Below, one piece after another: positions 1 to 8,188 of a stretch of DNA of 64,000 nt (its first letter is position 1; each line of letters starts with the position of its first letter). Source of the DNA: Tumebacillus algifaecis (GTDB taxonomy: Bacteria > Bacillota > Bacilli > Tumebacillales > Tumebacillaceae); the NCBI RefSeq assembly GCF_002243515.1, contig NZ_CP022657.1, positions 3,705,501 through 3,769,500 on the forward strand, given 5' to 3'. Made by a program: the position numbers and the translations under genes. Under the pieces are notes generated by a model that saw only the letters and a program-made list of their open reading frames with translations, searched no databases and had not been told where the DNA came from.

Positions 1-99
1 AAAGCTGCCCTCTACCGTCAGAATCTCCTCAAACGTTGCTCCCTTCGCTTCACAATGCGGGCAGGTCACCCGCTCCCCATATCGCTCCTCGAATACCAT
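1..99 (-). CDS. Small CxxC (zinc-ribbon-like) protein, N-terminus only
   Basis: Only the first 33 codons lie in the window; the gene continues past base 1. The start ATG (97-99) follows a GA-rich Shine-Dalgarno stretch about 10 bases upstream. The visible part begins MVFEERYGERVTCPHCEAK, and the CPHC pair is a possible zinc knuckle. It is the first gene behind the ZTP riboswitch at 144-272, so purine/one-carbon stress should control it. Product not recognised; the role is open. Confidence 0.6.
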   Translation of the reverse strand, partial: MVFEERYGERVTCPHCEAKGATFEEILTVEGSF

Positions 100-143
100 C
101 TGACAAACGCCCCCTCTCTCCTCATCCCTACTGTCTCGGCTCA

Positions 144-272
144 GAAAAAAAGATAAAACCGCCCTGAGCCTCTGAAAAAATCCAAAGGTGCCCAGGCGGT
201 CGGCTATGTTTGTTCCTCTCGCACTCCCTCGTGGTGCACTCCACGTTTCCGCCAGTTATGCGAGACGGTTCT
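144..272 (-). promoter_or_regulatory. ZTP (pfl) riboswitch with terminator platform
   Basis: On the minus strand a P1 stem is formed by TCTCGCA and TGCGAGA, enclosing the ACTGGCG element and a CGTGG/CCACG hairpin. This is followed by the diagnostic GCCGACCGCCTGGGCA. These are the hallmarks of the ZTP/ZMP-sensing pfl motif. The conserved ACCGCC (minus strand, at 195-200) can also pair with GGGCGGT further on (158-163), just before a U-rich run at 144-157, giving an intrinsic terminator that ligand binding would prevent. It sits directly upstream of the gene ending at base 1. Known members usually control purine and folate one-carbon genes. Confidence 0.88.
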
Positions 273-337
273 CAGTTGTCAATGTTACTTGCGTTGGTTG
301 TGTTACATGATTGAGTAGCATGTCTCTGCTGTCTCTC

Positions 338-366
338 ATTGTAAACGATCTTCTCTGTCCTGACAA
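338..366 (-). promoter_or_regulatory. Sigma-A promoter for the ZTP riboswitch transcript
   Basis: Minus strand -35 TTGTCA (361-366) and -10 TACAAT (338-343) with a 17-base spacer. Transcription would start near 331 and give a leader of about 230 bases containing the riboswitch. Confidence 0.6.
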
Positions 367-500
367 GCCGCTGCTGCCGAGAGCGAATATCTGCATTACG
401 GCACTTCCCCAAGTGCCGCCCCCCCTAGGCACAAACATTCACTCTCTCGTGGCAGCTTTTCATCGCTGCATCGCTTTTAATAAGTGCATCCCCTACGTAG

Positions 501-529
501 ATTATACGACATAAACTTTTCGATTTCAA
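501..529 (-). promoter_or_regulatory. Second sigma-A promoter, minus strand
   Basis: Minus strand -35 TTGAAA (524-529) and -10 TATAAT (501-506), spacer 17. It lies just past the stop of the 572-952 gene and would also read into the riboswitch. An 8-bp hairpin CGGCACTT/AAGTGCCG (399-418) lies in this leader. The 99-572 interval otherwise holds no gene I can support. Confidence 0.55.
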
Positions 530-571
530 CAAAAATAGACAGAAATTTAATAATTGTCGTACAACGTTTGC

Positions 572-952
572 TTAACGCACGAACATCGTCGATAGGTAGA
601 ACAGCACGCTGTACACAAAAGCGCTGCCTAACCAGATCCCCACCTTGTCTTTCTTCGCGCGCGCATAGGCACGATACGGCAGTAATGCGCCCCACAGACC
701 GCCGACATAAACGCTCAGCACAAACAGGATTTTCGCGCTTTCACCCACCCCGGTTTCTGTCGCCAAGCCATACATGTAAAGGCCAAGATAGGTGGCAAAC
801 AGCCAGGTAACCAGAAAACCGACGATCCAATAAATCAGCATCGCACCGATGCCATCCACAGGCGTTTGGTATTTCGCTTTGCGCTTGATCACATACATTA
901 GCCAGACTACAGCCAACAGTGGCAAGAGCAGAGTGATGATCAATTTTATCAT
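572..952 (-). CDS. Hypothetical membrane protein (126 aa)
   Basis: A small integral membrane protein with about four hydrophobic segments (residues roughly 3-20, 36-60, 74-94, 106-123) and a basic patch RKAKY after the first one. No family recognised. Its start overlaps the stop of the upstream 68-aa gene by 4 bases (ATGA), so the two are translationally coupled, and both follow the tyrosine-catabolism genes on the same strand. The function may be unrelated to that pathway. Confidence 0.7.
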   Translation of the reverse strand: MIKLIITLLLPLLAVVWLMYVIKRKAKYQTPVDGIGAMLIYWIVGFLVTWLFATYLGLYMYGLATETGVGESAKILFVLSVYVGGLWGALLPYRAYARAKKDKVGIWLGSAFVYSVLFYLSTMFVR

Positions 953-1155
953 TTCGAGTTTTCCCCTTCCAACACCACATCGCCTTCAAAGCGTTCGGCG
1001 TATTGCATAAACACGTCCCGCGTTACCGGCCCCAAATTGGCGCGGTACATCCCGAGCGAAATCTCGAAACCGTCACGCTTGTTGATGTCCGCAAAGCGCG
1101 CCACCATCTGTTCGCCTTCATGTAGCGTGTACGTCGCATAGTACAACTCTGACAT
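949..1155 (-). CDS. Hypothetical small soluble protein (68 aa)
   Basis: Acidic 68-residue protein beginning MSELYYATYTLHEGEQM, with no membrane segment or recognised motif. A GGGGAGG Shine-Dalgarno precedes the ATG by about 8 bases. It overlaps the following membrane protein gene by 4 bases and is about 65 bases from the flavin reductase gene, so it may be the tail of the catabolic operon or a separate pair. Function unknown. Confidence 0.65.
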   Translation of the reverse strand: MSELYYATYTLHEGEQMVARFADINKRDGFEISLGMYRANLGPVTRDVFMQYAERFEGDVVLEGENSK

Positions 1156-1220
1156 CTATTGTCTGCCTCCCCTCGCAAAGGACAAGGCAACCTGGCAGGC
1201 AGGTTGCCTTGTTTAGCGTA

Positions 1221-1829
1221 CTATTTTTTTCGCATCATTTCAAACGTATCCGTGCAACGCACGTAATCAGCCCCTGCGAGACGGCCGATCGGCTGAAGCT
1301 TTTTCGTATCGATCTTGCCATCAAAATGCACCTCATCATCGACGTGCACCTGAACAACCTGACCGATGACCAGCGACCCAGCCCCTTTGTCGTCCCCGAT
1401 GTGGACGATCTCTGTCAACTTGCACTCGAAGTTGACAAGCGATTCCTTGACGCGCGGCGCTTTCACCACCGTACTCGCCACAGGCGTCAAACCCGATTCT
1501 TCGAACTCGGAGACATTTTGCGGGAACTCGCCTGCCGTCACGTTCATCTGGTTGGCGAACGATTCGGACACGACGTTGACGACGAACTCTTTCGTCGCTT
1601 CGATGTTCCGCAAGGTGTCTTTTTTCTCACCGTCCGTCCCGCGTCGCATCACCGAAAAACAGATCGTCATCGGATTGGCCGCAACTGCGGTGAAGAAAGA
1701 AAACGGTGCGAGGTTGAGATTGCCCTCCGCATCAACCGTCGAAACAAAGGCGATCGGTCGCGGCAGAATCGCGCCGTTCAGATATTTATAAGCAGCGTCC
1801 CAAGAGAGTGTTGCCGGATCAAGTTGCAT
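1221..1829 (-). CDS. Flavin reductase-like domain protein
   Basis: 202 aa, the usual size for the FMN-binding flavin reductase-like family. Typical family features are the N-terminal PRPIAFVSTVDAEGNLNLAPFSFF, where the flavin binds, and NPMTICFSV. Such proteins bind FMN and either reduce flavin with NAD(P)H or are stand-alone flavoproteins of unknown substrate. The gene lies 18 bases after the homogentisate dioxygenase gene in the same direction, so a role in aromatic catabolism is likely, but which substrate is not visible. Confidence 0.85.
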   Translation of the reverse strand: MQLDPATLSWDAAYKYLNGAILPRPIAFVSTVDAEGNLNLAPFSFFTAVAANPMTICFSVMRRGTDGEKKDTLRNIEATKEFVVNVVSESFANQMNVTAGEFPQNVSEFEESGLTPVASTVVKAPRVKESLVNFECKLTEIVHIGDDKGAGSLVIGQVVQVHVDDEVHFDGKIDTKKLQPIGRLAGADYVRCTDTFEMMRKK

Positions 1830-1847
1830 ATGTTTACCTCTCTTTCT

Positions 1848-3008
1848 TTACGCCTTTGGAGGCAGCCAGGAGTACATGTAGTTGGTGTCTTCCACCCCAT
1901 GCGCCACTTTGGCGATGTGAAGCGGCTTGAACGTATCGACCATGACGGCTAGTTCCTGCGTTTCTTTCGCCCCGATCGACTTTTCGATCGTGCCGGGGTG
2001 TGGCCCGTGCGGGATGCCCATCGGGTGCAAGGTGATCGAGCCTTCTTCGATGCCTTTGCGGCTCATGAAATTGCCATCGACGTAGTACAGCACTTCGTCC
2101 GATTCGATGTTGGAATGGTAGTACGGCGCCGGGATGGACAGCGGATGATAGTCGTACAGGCGCGGTACGAACGAGCAGATGACAAAGCCTGCCGCTTCGA
2201 AAGTTTGATGCACCGGCGGCGGCTGATGCAGACGTCCGGTGATCGGCTCAAAATCGTCGATGTTAAACGCGTACGGGAACAGATACCCATCCCAACCGAC
2301 CACATCGAGCGGATGGAAGTCGAAGATGTACGAGTGCAACATGTTGCGCGATTTGACGCGTACTTCAAACTCACCTTTTTCATCGTGAGTGATCAGTTCG
2401 GACGGCGGACGGATGTCTCGCTCGCAAAACGGCGAGTGCTCTTCCAACTGACCGTGCTCATTGCGGTAGCGACGCGGTGTTTTGATCATCGAAGCCGATT
2501 CGATCACAAAAAAGCGGCTCGGACTGTTCATCACCACGCGATACGTCGTACCGACCGGAATCATGAGGTAGTCGCCTTTGTGATACGGCAGGTTTCCGAA
2601 GATCGTCTCCAGCACCCCTTCCCCTTCGTGAACGAACAGCACTTCATCACAGTCACCATTGCGGTAGTAGTAGTTCATCTCGGTGGTCGGTTTGCTGATC
2701 GCAAGTGACACGTCACTGTTGAACATCAGCACTTGGCGGGAATCGATCGCATCACCCGACAATTCAACGCGGTTTCCAAAGAAGTGACGATGCTTGAGCG
2801 CACCCGAATCTTCTTTTTCAATCACGATGTCGCGGATCTTTTCCACCCGCGTCACTTGCGTCGGCGGGTTGATATGATAGGTCAACGAGTAAATATCAGA
2901 AAAGCCTTTCGTAGACATCAACTGTTCGCGATACAGGGAGCCATCCGCCTGACGGAACTGCGTGTGTCGCTTCGGCGGGATCTCTCCTAATTTATGATAA
3001 AATGGCAC
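1848..3008 (-). CDS. hmgA: Homogentisate 1,2-dioxygenase
   Basis: 386-aa cupin-fold, iron-dependent ring-cleavage enzyme that opens homogentisate to maleylacetoacetate. Family segments are visible: an N-terminal FYHKLGEIPPKRHTQFR, a cupin stretch NGDCDEVLFVHEGEG, and the C-terminal YYHSNIESDEVLYYVDG and HPMGIPHGPHPG, which hold the candidate metal ligands. The start is GTG at 3008 with AAGGAGG about 9 bases upstream, inside the end of the hydrolase gene (17-base overlap). It acts between HPPD and the FAH-family hydrolase, both encoded just upstream. Confidence 0.93.
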   Translation of the reverse strand: MPFYHKLGEIPPKRHTQFRQADGSLYREQLMSTKGFSDIYSLTYHINPPTQVTRVEKIRDIVIEKEDSGALKHRHFFGNRVELSGDAIDSRQVLMFNSDVSLAISKPTTEMNYYYRNGDCDEVLFVHEGEGVLETIFGNLPYHKGDYLMIPVGTTYRVVMNSPSRFFVIESASMIKTPRRYRNEHGQLEEHSPFCERDIRPPSELITHDEKGEFEVRVKSRNMLHSYIFDFHPLDVVGWDGYLFPYAFNIDDFEPITGRLHQPPPVHQTFEAAGFVICSFVPRLYDYHPLSIPAPYYHSNIESDEVLYYVDGNFMSRKGIEEGSITLHPMGIPHGPHPGTIEKSIGAKETQELAVMVDTFKPLHIAKVAHGVEDTNYMYSWLPPKA

Positions 3009-3987
3009 AGCCGCTGCCTCCTTCCTCTTTCACTGTGTTGCGTAACACGCCGAGGCGTTCAATCTCCATTTCGACCAGATCACCAGGTTCCAGCCAACGG
3101 TGCACGTCCGTCCCCAGTTCTAAGATACAGCCAGTGCCAACCGTACCAGAACCGATCACATCGCCTGGGTACAGCGTAACGCCTTCCGATGCGCGGGCGA
3201 TCAGATCGGCGAACGAAAAGTAGATCGTGCGGAAATTGCCGCGGGATAGCTCTTGTCCATTGACTTTGGCCGTCATCTCCAAATTCCAGCGATCCCCGTC
3301 CCGCACGTCCTCCAGTTCATCGAGCGTCAGCAGATACGGGCCCATCGACGTCGCAAAATCTTTGCCTTTTGCCGGGCCCAAGCCCACCTTCACCTCTTCG
3401 CGTTGCACATCGCGGGCCGACCAGTCGTTGAGGATGGCAAATCCAGCGATATGCTGAGCCGCATCGGAAGCTTTGATGTCGCGCCCTGTCTTGCCGATCA
3501 CACAGGCGATCTCCAGTTCAAAGTCGAGCCATTTTGTATAGGCAGGACGCTCCACCAAAGCATCCGTCCCGACAAAGGCATTGTGATTGGAGAAATAGAA
3601 CACCGGGAAATCGTACCACTCCGGCACCATCTCCAAGCCGCGGCGACCCCGTGCTGTTTTGACATGCTCTTCAAAAGCGTAGAAGTCGCGAAACGAACGC
3701 GGGCGCGGCACCGGTGCGAGCAGCTGTGCTCGTTCGAGTGGAAGTGCGAACGGCAAACTGGCAACCTGCGTGTTTGCTGTGTATTCAGCGATGGCACGGG
3801 CTGCTTGCAGCCCTTCCCCTTCCAGCTCTAAGATCCCGGCCATAGTGACAGGAAGAGGACGTTGAGAAAGACAACGTCCTTGTTCCTGTGCATGGCCTTG
3901 GGCGAGCGCGAGGTCGAGCACATGATCGTGCTGCAAGTAACCTGCTCGTTCACCCAGTTCCGGATGCTGATAGGATACGAATTTCAT
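2992..3987 (-). CDS. Fumarylacetoacetate hydrolase family protein
   Basis: 331 aa. The FAH-family core is clear: the metal-binding WLDFELEIACVIGKTGRDI, then AILNDWSARDVQREE and the GDVIGSGTVGTG loop. By context it should cleave fumarylacetoacetate (or maleylacetoacetate directly) to fumarate/maleate and acetoacetate, the last step of tyrosine breakdown. The ATG shares one base with the HPPD stop (TAATG), so translation is coupled. No maleylacetoacetate isomerase is seen in the window. Confidence 0.9.
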   Translation of the reverse strand: MKFVSYQHPELGERAGYLQHDHVLDLALAQGHAQEQGRCLSQRPLPVTMAGILELEGEGLQAARAIAEYTANTQVASLPFALPLERAQLLAPVPRPRSFRDFYAFEEHVKTARGRRGLEMVPEWYDFPVFYFSNHNAFVGTDALVERPAYTKWLDFELEIACVIGKTGRDIKASDAAQHIAGFAILNDWSARDVQREEVKVGLGPAKGKDFATSMGPYLLTLDELEDVRDGDRWNLEMTAKVNGQELSRGNFRTIYFSFADLIARASEGVTLYPGDVIGSGTVGTGCILELGTDVHRWLEPGDLVEMEIERLGVLRNTVKEEGGSGCAILS

Positions 3988-5087
3988 TACAGGGTGCCGC
4001 GCAGTTCCTGCTCGCGTTCGATCGCTTCGAACAGCGCGCGGAAGTTGCCTTTGCCAAAGCTCTTCGCACCTTTGCGCTGGATGATTTCAAAGAAGAAAGT
4101 CGGGCGGTCCATGATCGGCTTGGTGAAGATTTGCAAGAGATAGCCGTCCTCATCGCGATCGACCAGCAGATTGAGCTTCTTGATCTCTTCAATCTCTTCG
4201 TCGATTTCGCCGACGCGGGACTTCAGGTCCTCATAGTAGGTGTCCGGCACGTTCAGGAACTCTACGCCGTTTTCGCGCAGTTTCGCAACCGTCTCGATGA
4301 TGTCATGAGTGAGCAGCGCCATATGTTGTGCGCCCGGGCCATTGTAGAAATCGAGGTACTCTTCGATCTGCGATTTCTTCTTGCCTTGTGCCGGCTCATT
4401 GATCGGGAACTTGATGCGGCCAGTGCCGTTTTGCATAACTTTGGACATCAGCGCAGTGTATTCGGTGGAGATGTCGTTGTCGTCAAAGGAGATCAATTGG
4501 CTGAAGCCGAGCACTCGTGCGTAGAAGTCCATCCATTCGTTCATCTTGCCTTCTTCGACGTTGCCGACGATGTGGTCACAAGCGACAAGCCCTGCGTTGT
4601 TGATCGGCATGTTGCCGTTATAGGCTGTGAAGCCCGGCAGGAAAACTCCTTTGTAGTTGTCGCGCTCGACAAAGGTGTGCAGAGTTTCGCCGTACGTATA
4701 GATCGCCGCCAATTTGACGGTGCCGTGTTCATCGGAAAGTTCAATCGGTTCAAACGCCGATTTTGCACCGCGCTTGATCGCTTCATGATACGAAGAGGTA
4801 GCATCGTCAACTCGCATTGCGATGTCCTTAACACCGTCGCCATGCGTTTTTACATGCTGTGCGATCTCGTTGTCTTCGATCAGCGTGCCGGTCAACACGA
4901 TGTTGATGTCACCCGATTGCATCAAATAAGAAACGCGGTCGCGGGAGCCCGTTTCAAGACCCTTGTACGCCACCGGCTTGAAACCGAAAGCGCCTGCCAG
5001 GTAAAAGGCTGCTTGTTTCGCGTTCCCTACATAAAATTCTACAAAATCGACATGACGAAGCGGTAAAAGGTCCATTTGTTCTGCCAT
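3987..5087 (-). CDS. hppD: 4-Hydroxyphenylpyruvate dioxygenase
   Basis: 366 aa, two-domain VOC-fold Fe(II) enzyme converting 4-hydroxyphenylpyruvate to homogentisate. Metal-site segments are visible: LVACDHIVGNV (His), GAQHMALLTHDI (His), and the C-terminal FFFEIIQRKGA (Glu) followed by the family tail GKGNFRALFEAIE. I chose the ATG at 5087 over an upstream in-frame one because AGGGGG lies about 9 bases before it and homologues begin near this point. First gene of the hppD-fah-hmgA operon. Confidence 0.93.
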   Translation of the reverse strand: MAEQMDLLPLRHVDFVEFYVGNAKQAAFYLAGAFGFKPVAYKGLETGSRDRVSYLMQSGDINIVLTGTLIEDNEIAQHVKTHGDGVKDIAMRVDDATSSYHEAIKRGAKSAFEPIELSDEHGTVKLAAIYTYGETLHTFVERDNYKGVFLPGFTAYNGNMPINNAGLVACDHIVGNVEEGKMNEWMDFYARVLGFSQLISFDDNDISTEYTALMSKVMQNGTGRIKFPINEPAQGKKKSQIEEYLDFYNGPGAQHMALLTHDIIETVAKLRENGVEFLNVPDTYYEDLKSRVGEIDEEIEEIKKLNLLVDRDEDGYLLQIFTKPIMDRPTFFFEIIQRKGAKSFGKGNFRALFEAIEREQELRGTL

Positions 5088-5159
5088 TATCCATTTCCCC
5101 CTACTATTAAAAGGTTTCTCGAAAGTAGACTTCCCTGTTTGACAGGTTCCCATTTATCC

Positions 5160-5173
5160 GGAAACCGTTTTCA
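5160..5173 (-). promoter_or_regulatory. Catabolite-responsive element (cre) upstream of hppD
   Basis: The minus strand reads TGAAAACGGTTTCC, matching the Bacillus cre consensus TGNAARCGNWWWCA at all but the last base. It lies about 75 bases upstream of the hppD start and downstream of a candidate promoter, so CcpA could block elongation there when glucose is present. Inference from sequence only. Confidence 0.5.
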
Positions 5174-5189
5174 AAATCTTCTTATGTTC

Positions 5190-5219
5190 AGATTACCAAT
5201 CTCTGTACTTGTCCTGCAA
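5190..5219 (-). promoter_or_regulatory. Candidate promoter of the tyrosine-catabolism operon
   Basis: Minus strand -35-like TTGCAG (5214-5219) and -10-like TAATCT (5190-5195), spacer 18. Weak but correctly placed relative to hppD and the cre site. Confidence 0.35.
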
Positions 5220-5353
5220 GAGATTGCATCACCGCCCATTCGCTGTTATGCGGTGAAGTGAGAGAGATCAAAACCACCAAATACTGTCACGATTTCTGCC
5301 ACCCCAACAAGCCATACTAAGCCCAGACCCCATTTTGAAAGGAGTGCATGTGG

Positions 5354-5563
5354 ATGCCGGAAGTACGCTGTTCGGTTAGCAACTGTGACTACTGGGCAAC
5401 AGGCGGCGGGTGCAACGCAAATTCCATCTTGGTGGACATTGACGCGCACGCCAATCGTGACTTCAGCTCTGAAATTGGCGAAATCGGGGAAGGTGTACAC
5501 AAAGATATTGCGCATCACAAATCCGCTACCATGTGCCACACTTTCAAACAGAAGAAACAGTAA
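5354..5563 (+). CDS. DUF1540 domain protein (69 aa)
   Basis: Small cysteine-rich protein with the DUF1540 signature: CSVSNCDYWATGGGCNANSI followed by a late ATMCHTF. Cysteines near residues 5, 10, 19 and 60 probably bind a metal. Family members are common in spore-formers, and their function is not established. The ATG at 5354 is preferred to 5348 because GAAAGGAG lies about 9 bases before it but only 3 before the other. A hairpin terminator follows at once. Confidence 0.8.
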   Translation: MPEVRCSVSNCDYWATGGGCNANSILVDIDAHANRDFSSEIGEIGEGVHKDIAHHKSATMCHTFKQKKQ

Positions 5564-5573
5564 CTCTACGAAT

Positions 5574-5609
5574 GCAAAAAGGGCAGCCTTCATCGGCGGC
5601 TCTTTTTGC
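5574..5609 (+). terminator. Intrinsic terminator after DUF1540 gene
   Basis: Imperfect stem AAAAAGGGCAGCC / GGCGGCTCTTTTT with a 6-base loop and a T-run. Confidence 0.7.
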
Positions 5610-5687
5610 GTGTTCGGCTTTGCAAGACGAGTGGACTATGTTACAAAGGGAATACTACACGGAAACGATGATCGGAGGATTTTGGTG

Positions 5688-6617
5688 ATGTCAGAACGGA
5701 AGTGGACGGCGCATACGGTGAGCGCGGCGGAAGCAGGGCGGACGGTAGAGCAAATTTTGACGGGGTCGCTTTCAATTTCGCGGCGGATGATTCAGAAACT
5801 GACGCGCACAAAAGGAATTCAGCTCAACAAAAAGCCGGCCTACCTGGGTCGTGAAGTCAAGGAAGGCGATGTGATTCGCGCCGCACTATCTTTTCAAGAG
5901 GAAGCGGGACTGGCTCCGGTCGAGATGCCGCTTTCCATCTTATTTGAAGATGAGCATCTGATCGTGGTGAATAAGCGTCCGTTTCTCTTGGTGCATCCGA
6001 CCAATCCCACACAGACAGAAACGTTGTCACATGGTCTCACCCACCATTTCATGCAACAAGGTTTACAGACCAAAATGCGCCCCGTGCATCGGATCGACCG
6101 CGATACGTCGGGCGTACTGGTGGTCGCCAAGACAGCGTTTGCCCATCAGCATCTGGATCGTCAACTGCGGGATCGCGAGCTGAAGCGGGAGTATGTAGCG
6201 TTTGTTGACGGTACCATCTCTGAAGAGCGCGGGCAGATTGACGCACCGATCGGAAAACATAAGCAAAATCCCAACCTGCGGGCGGTGCGACCGAATGCGG
6301 GAGAGTTTGCTTTGACACGATATCACGTGCTGGAGCGTTTTGAGACAGCAACGCTGGTGCAATTGGAACTGGAGACGGGTCGCACCCATCAAATTCGGGT
6401 GCATCTGACCCATCTCGGCCATCCGCTGCTCGGTGACCGCCAATATGGGCATGTCGGTTTGAATTTGCTAAAACGCCAGGCTTTGCACGCCTCTAAAGTA
6501 TCTTTTAACCACCCTGCCAGCGGGGAGGTCATTGTCGTCGAGGCGCCTCTCGCCCCCGACTTGGTCGCTTTGCAGGAGAAGTTGCAGAAAGGTGCGACGT
6601 CTGAGGTGCGGGGATGA
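5688..6617 (+). CDS. RluA-family 23S rRNA/tRNA pseudouridine synthase
   Basis: 309 aa. An N-terminal S4-like RNA-binding part (about 15-75) is followed by the RluA catalytic domain. The catalytic Asp is in the motif RPVHRIDRDTSGVLVVAK, and the later GRTHQIRVHLTHLGHPLLGD is typical. It isomerises uridine to pseudouridine in RNA; the exact target (RluD- or YhcT/YjbO-like) cannot be told from sequence alone. The ATG at 5688 has GGAGG at 5674-5678. The upstream in-frame extension lacks such a site. Confidence 0.9.
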   Translation: MSERKWTAHTVSAAEAGRTVEQILTGSLSISRRMIQKLTRTKGIQLNKKPAYLGREVKEGDVIRAALSFQEEAGLAPVEMPLSILFEDEHLIVVNKRPFLLVHPTNPTQTETLSHGLTHHFMQQGLQTKMRPVHRIDRDTSGVLVVAKTAFAHQHLDRQLRDRELKREYVAFVDGTISEERGQIDAPIGKHKQNPNLRAVRPNAGEFALTRYHVLERFETATLVQLELETGRTHQIRVHLTHLGHPLLGDRQYGHVGLNLLKRQALHASKVSFNHPASGEVIVVEAPLAPDLVALQEKLQKGATSEVRG

Positions 6618-6832
6618 AGGCGGAACGGCGGAGAAATGTGAGTCGGCTGCTCACCTTTCTTTCGTTTTTGTTGCTCATCGTGAGCACGACCTTTTTCGTG
6701 CGGATCAAAGCGCAGGGCCATACCGTGCCCCTCTGGTTGATGGGAGTGACTGGCTACGCGTGGATATTTTGCGCCTTCCTGCTGATCAACAACGTGGCAC
6801 GAAAGTTTTCTCGAAGAAAGCCGATTCAATAA
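6614..6832 (+). CDS. Hypothetical two-TM membrane protein (72 aa)
   Basis: Basic N-terminus (MKAERRRNVSR), then two hydrophobic segments near residues 11-29 and 41-60 and a basic tail. It overlaps the pseudouridine synthase stop by 4 bases (ATGA) and is followed at once by a terminator, so it ends the operon. No family recognised. Confidence 0.7.
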   Translation: MKAERRRNVSRLLTFLSFLLLIVSTTFFVRIKAQGHTVPLWLMGVTGYAWIFCAFLLINNVARKFSRRKPIQ

Positions 6833-6835
6833 TGC

Positions 6836-6870
6836 AAAAAGCCGCGGGAGCCTGTGCCCGCGGCCTTTTT
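6836..6870 (+). terminator. Intrinsic terminator
   Basis: GCCGCGGG / CCCGCGGC stem with flanking A5 and T5 runs; it could work for both converging transcripts. Confidence 0.85.
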
Positions 6871-6887
6871 ATGTGCTGCATGGAATG

Positions 6888-7013
6888 TTATTTGTGGGTG
6901 TGCTGTGCATGGTTTCCATGCGTTGAATCAGCATGAGTGGTGTGCTCGCCGCCGCAACCGGTGAATGTGACAGCAACGGTGAGAATGAGTCCGGTAAGTA
7001 CGAGTCGTTTCAT
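6888..7013 (-). CDS. Very small His-rich lipoprotein (41 aa)
   Basis: Starts MKRLVLTGLILTVAVTFTGC: a short basic n-region, a hydrophobic core and a lipobox FTGC at residue 20. The mature part is only about 22 residues and has six His. Start ATG (7011-7013) has GGGAGG about 8 bases before it, while the longer upstream in-frame ORF has no such signal. Perhaps metal-binding at the membrane surface; that is inference from the histidines only. Confidence 0.65.
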   Translation of the reverse strand: MKRLVLTGLILTVAVTFTGCGGEHTTHADSTHGNHAQHTHK

Positions 7014-7195
7014 TGTTACATCGCCTCCCTCACCTTTTATTTTACCACAGATTCGCCCAATTCGTTCGTACGATTCGCTCCACCATGCAGCTCTCGCCTT
7101 TGTGGAGATCGCGCCAAATCTCATAGATGTCCGCCTTGGAACATACGCATTCAAGTTGGGAGCTTCGAACAAGCATTGATTGGGGAAGGTACTGT

Positions 7196-8065
7196 TCATG
7201 CGAGTTGAAGCAGTTTGAGAAAATCCTGCGCAGCCCGTGGCAATTCTTTGTTGCGTGGCGTGATGACGTAGGTGTACGCGGTGGGCAGGCGCAGGTCCGG
7301 GGTGGGCAGTTCGACCAGATCCCCTTTTGCCAAATCTTCCTGTACCGCCGATTTGGGGAGAAAGGAGACGCCAAGACCTTCGATGATCAGTTTGCGGGTG
7401 ACCGCGACCTGTGAAACTGACATCGGGCGAATCGGAGCACGATTTTCATGAAGCTGGAAGAGCAGTTCGTCCCAATATTCAGGGTGATTTTTCGTGAGCA
7501 ATGGGTGGTCGAGCAACAGTTCGCGGTAGTCTACTTTTTGCGGATCGACCGTCCCCGGTGCGATCAGCGTCACCGGGTCTTCGTGCAAAATACGCGTCTC
7601 CGTGTCAGGATGCGAGGAAGCGGACCGCGCCAGCCCGATGTGTGACCGCCCCGCAGCGATTCCAGGCCCAACCGAAGGGGACAAAGTCGTATAGATGCGA
7701 ACTTCTACGTTGGGGTGCATCATCGTATACTTCTTCCAAAGCGGTGGCAACACATGCTCTGCGCAAAGCGGTGCTAACAACAGATCCAATCGGTCATCAT
7801 AACCTGCCTTCCAGCGCGCCAGATCGGAAAGTGCCTCATCGTGCGCTTCGAGGATGCGATCAGCATGCAGTCGGAAGCGCTCCCCGGCTGCAGTCAGCCG
7901 TACTTTGCGACCGGAGCGCTCAAACAACGGATAGCCAACCAGCTCTTCCAGTTGACGGATGTGAACCGAAACGGTCGGTTGCGCCAGATAGAGCCGCTCC
8001 GCCGTGCGGTGAAAATTGAGTTCCTTTGCCATCATGATAAAAGTGCGGAGGAGTTTGAGATCCAT
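7196..8065 (-). CDS. LysR-type regulator, probably of citrate synthase
   Basis: 289 aa. The N-terminal winged helix-turn-helix MDLKLLRTFIMMAKELNFHRTAERLYLAQPTVSVHIRQLE is typical of LysR, followed by an effector-binding domain (about 90-285). It is divergent from the citrate synthase gene, the arrangement seen for citR-citA in Bacillus subtilis, so it most likely controls that gene. The effector cannot be read from sequence. Confidence 0.88.
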   Translation of the reverse strand: MDLKLLRTFIMMAKELNFHRTAERLYLAQPTVSVHIRQLEELVGYPLFERSGRKVRLTAAGERFRLHADRILEAHDEALSDLARWKAGYDDRLDLLLAPLCAEHVLPPLWKKYTMMHPNVEVRIYTTLSPSVGPGIAAGRSHIGLARSASSHPDTETRILHEDPVTLIAPGTVDPQKVDYRELLLDHPLLTKNHPEYWDELLFQLHENRAPIRPMSVSQVAVTRKLIIEGLGVSFLPKSAVQEDLAKGDLVELPTPDLRLPTAYTYVITPRNKELPRAAQDFLKLLQLA

Positions 8066-8083
8066 GTTGTCAATCCTCTAATT

Positions 8084-8100
8084 GATTATATTTTATAATC
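8084..8100. promoter_or_regulatory. Palindromic operator candidate between lysR and citrate synthase
   Basis: Perfect inverted repeat GATTATA-TTT-TATAATC, AT-rich and centred in the divergent intergenic space 19 bases from the LysR start. It fits the T-N11-A / ATAA-N-TTAT style of LysR and CcpC boxes. Confidence 0.5.
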
Positions 8101-8188
8101 GTATACCACAAGTATCTCTATTTCCCCTTCAATAAATGTGTCGATATACTGAAAACAGAAGATAGTATGAGAAAAGGGGTTGGAGAAC

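Noticed and set aside
399-418. 8-bp hairpin CGGCACTT/AAGTGCCG as terminator
   Set aside because: No T-run on either side.
256-438. 60-codon minus-strand ORF over the region before the ZTP riboswitch
   Set aside because: No ribosome site, overlaps promoter and aptamer, composition not protein-like.
3888-5066. 392-codon plus-strand ORF antisense to hppD
   Set aside because: GC-rich codon shadow; hppD is intact and recognised on the other strand.
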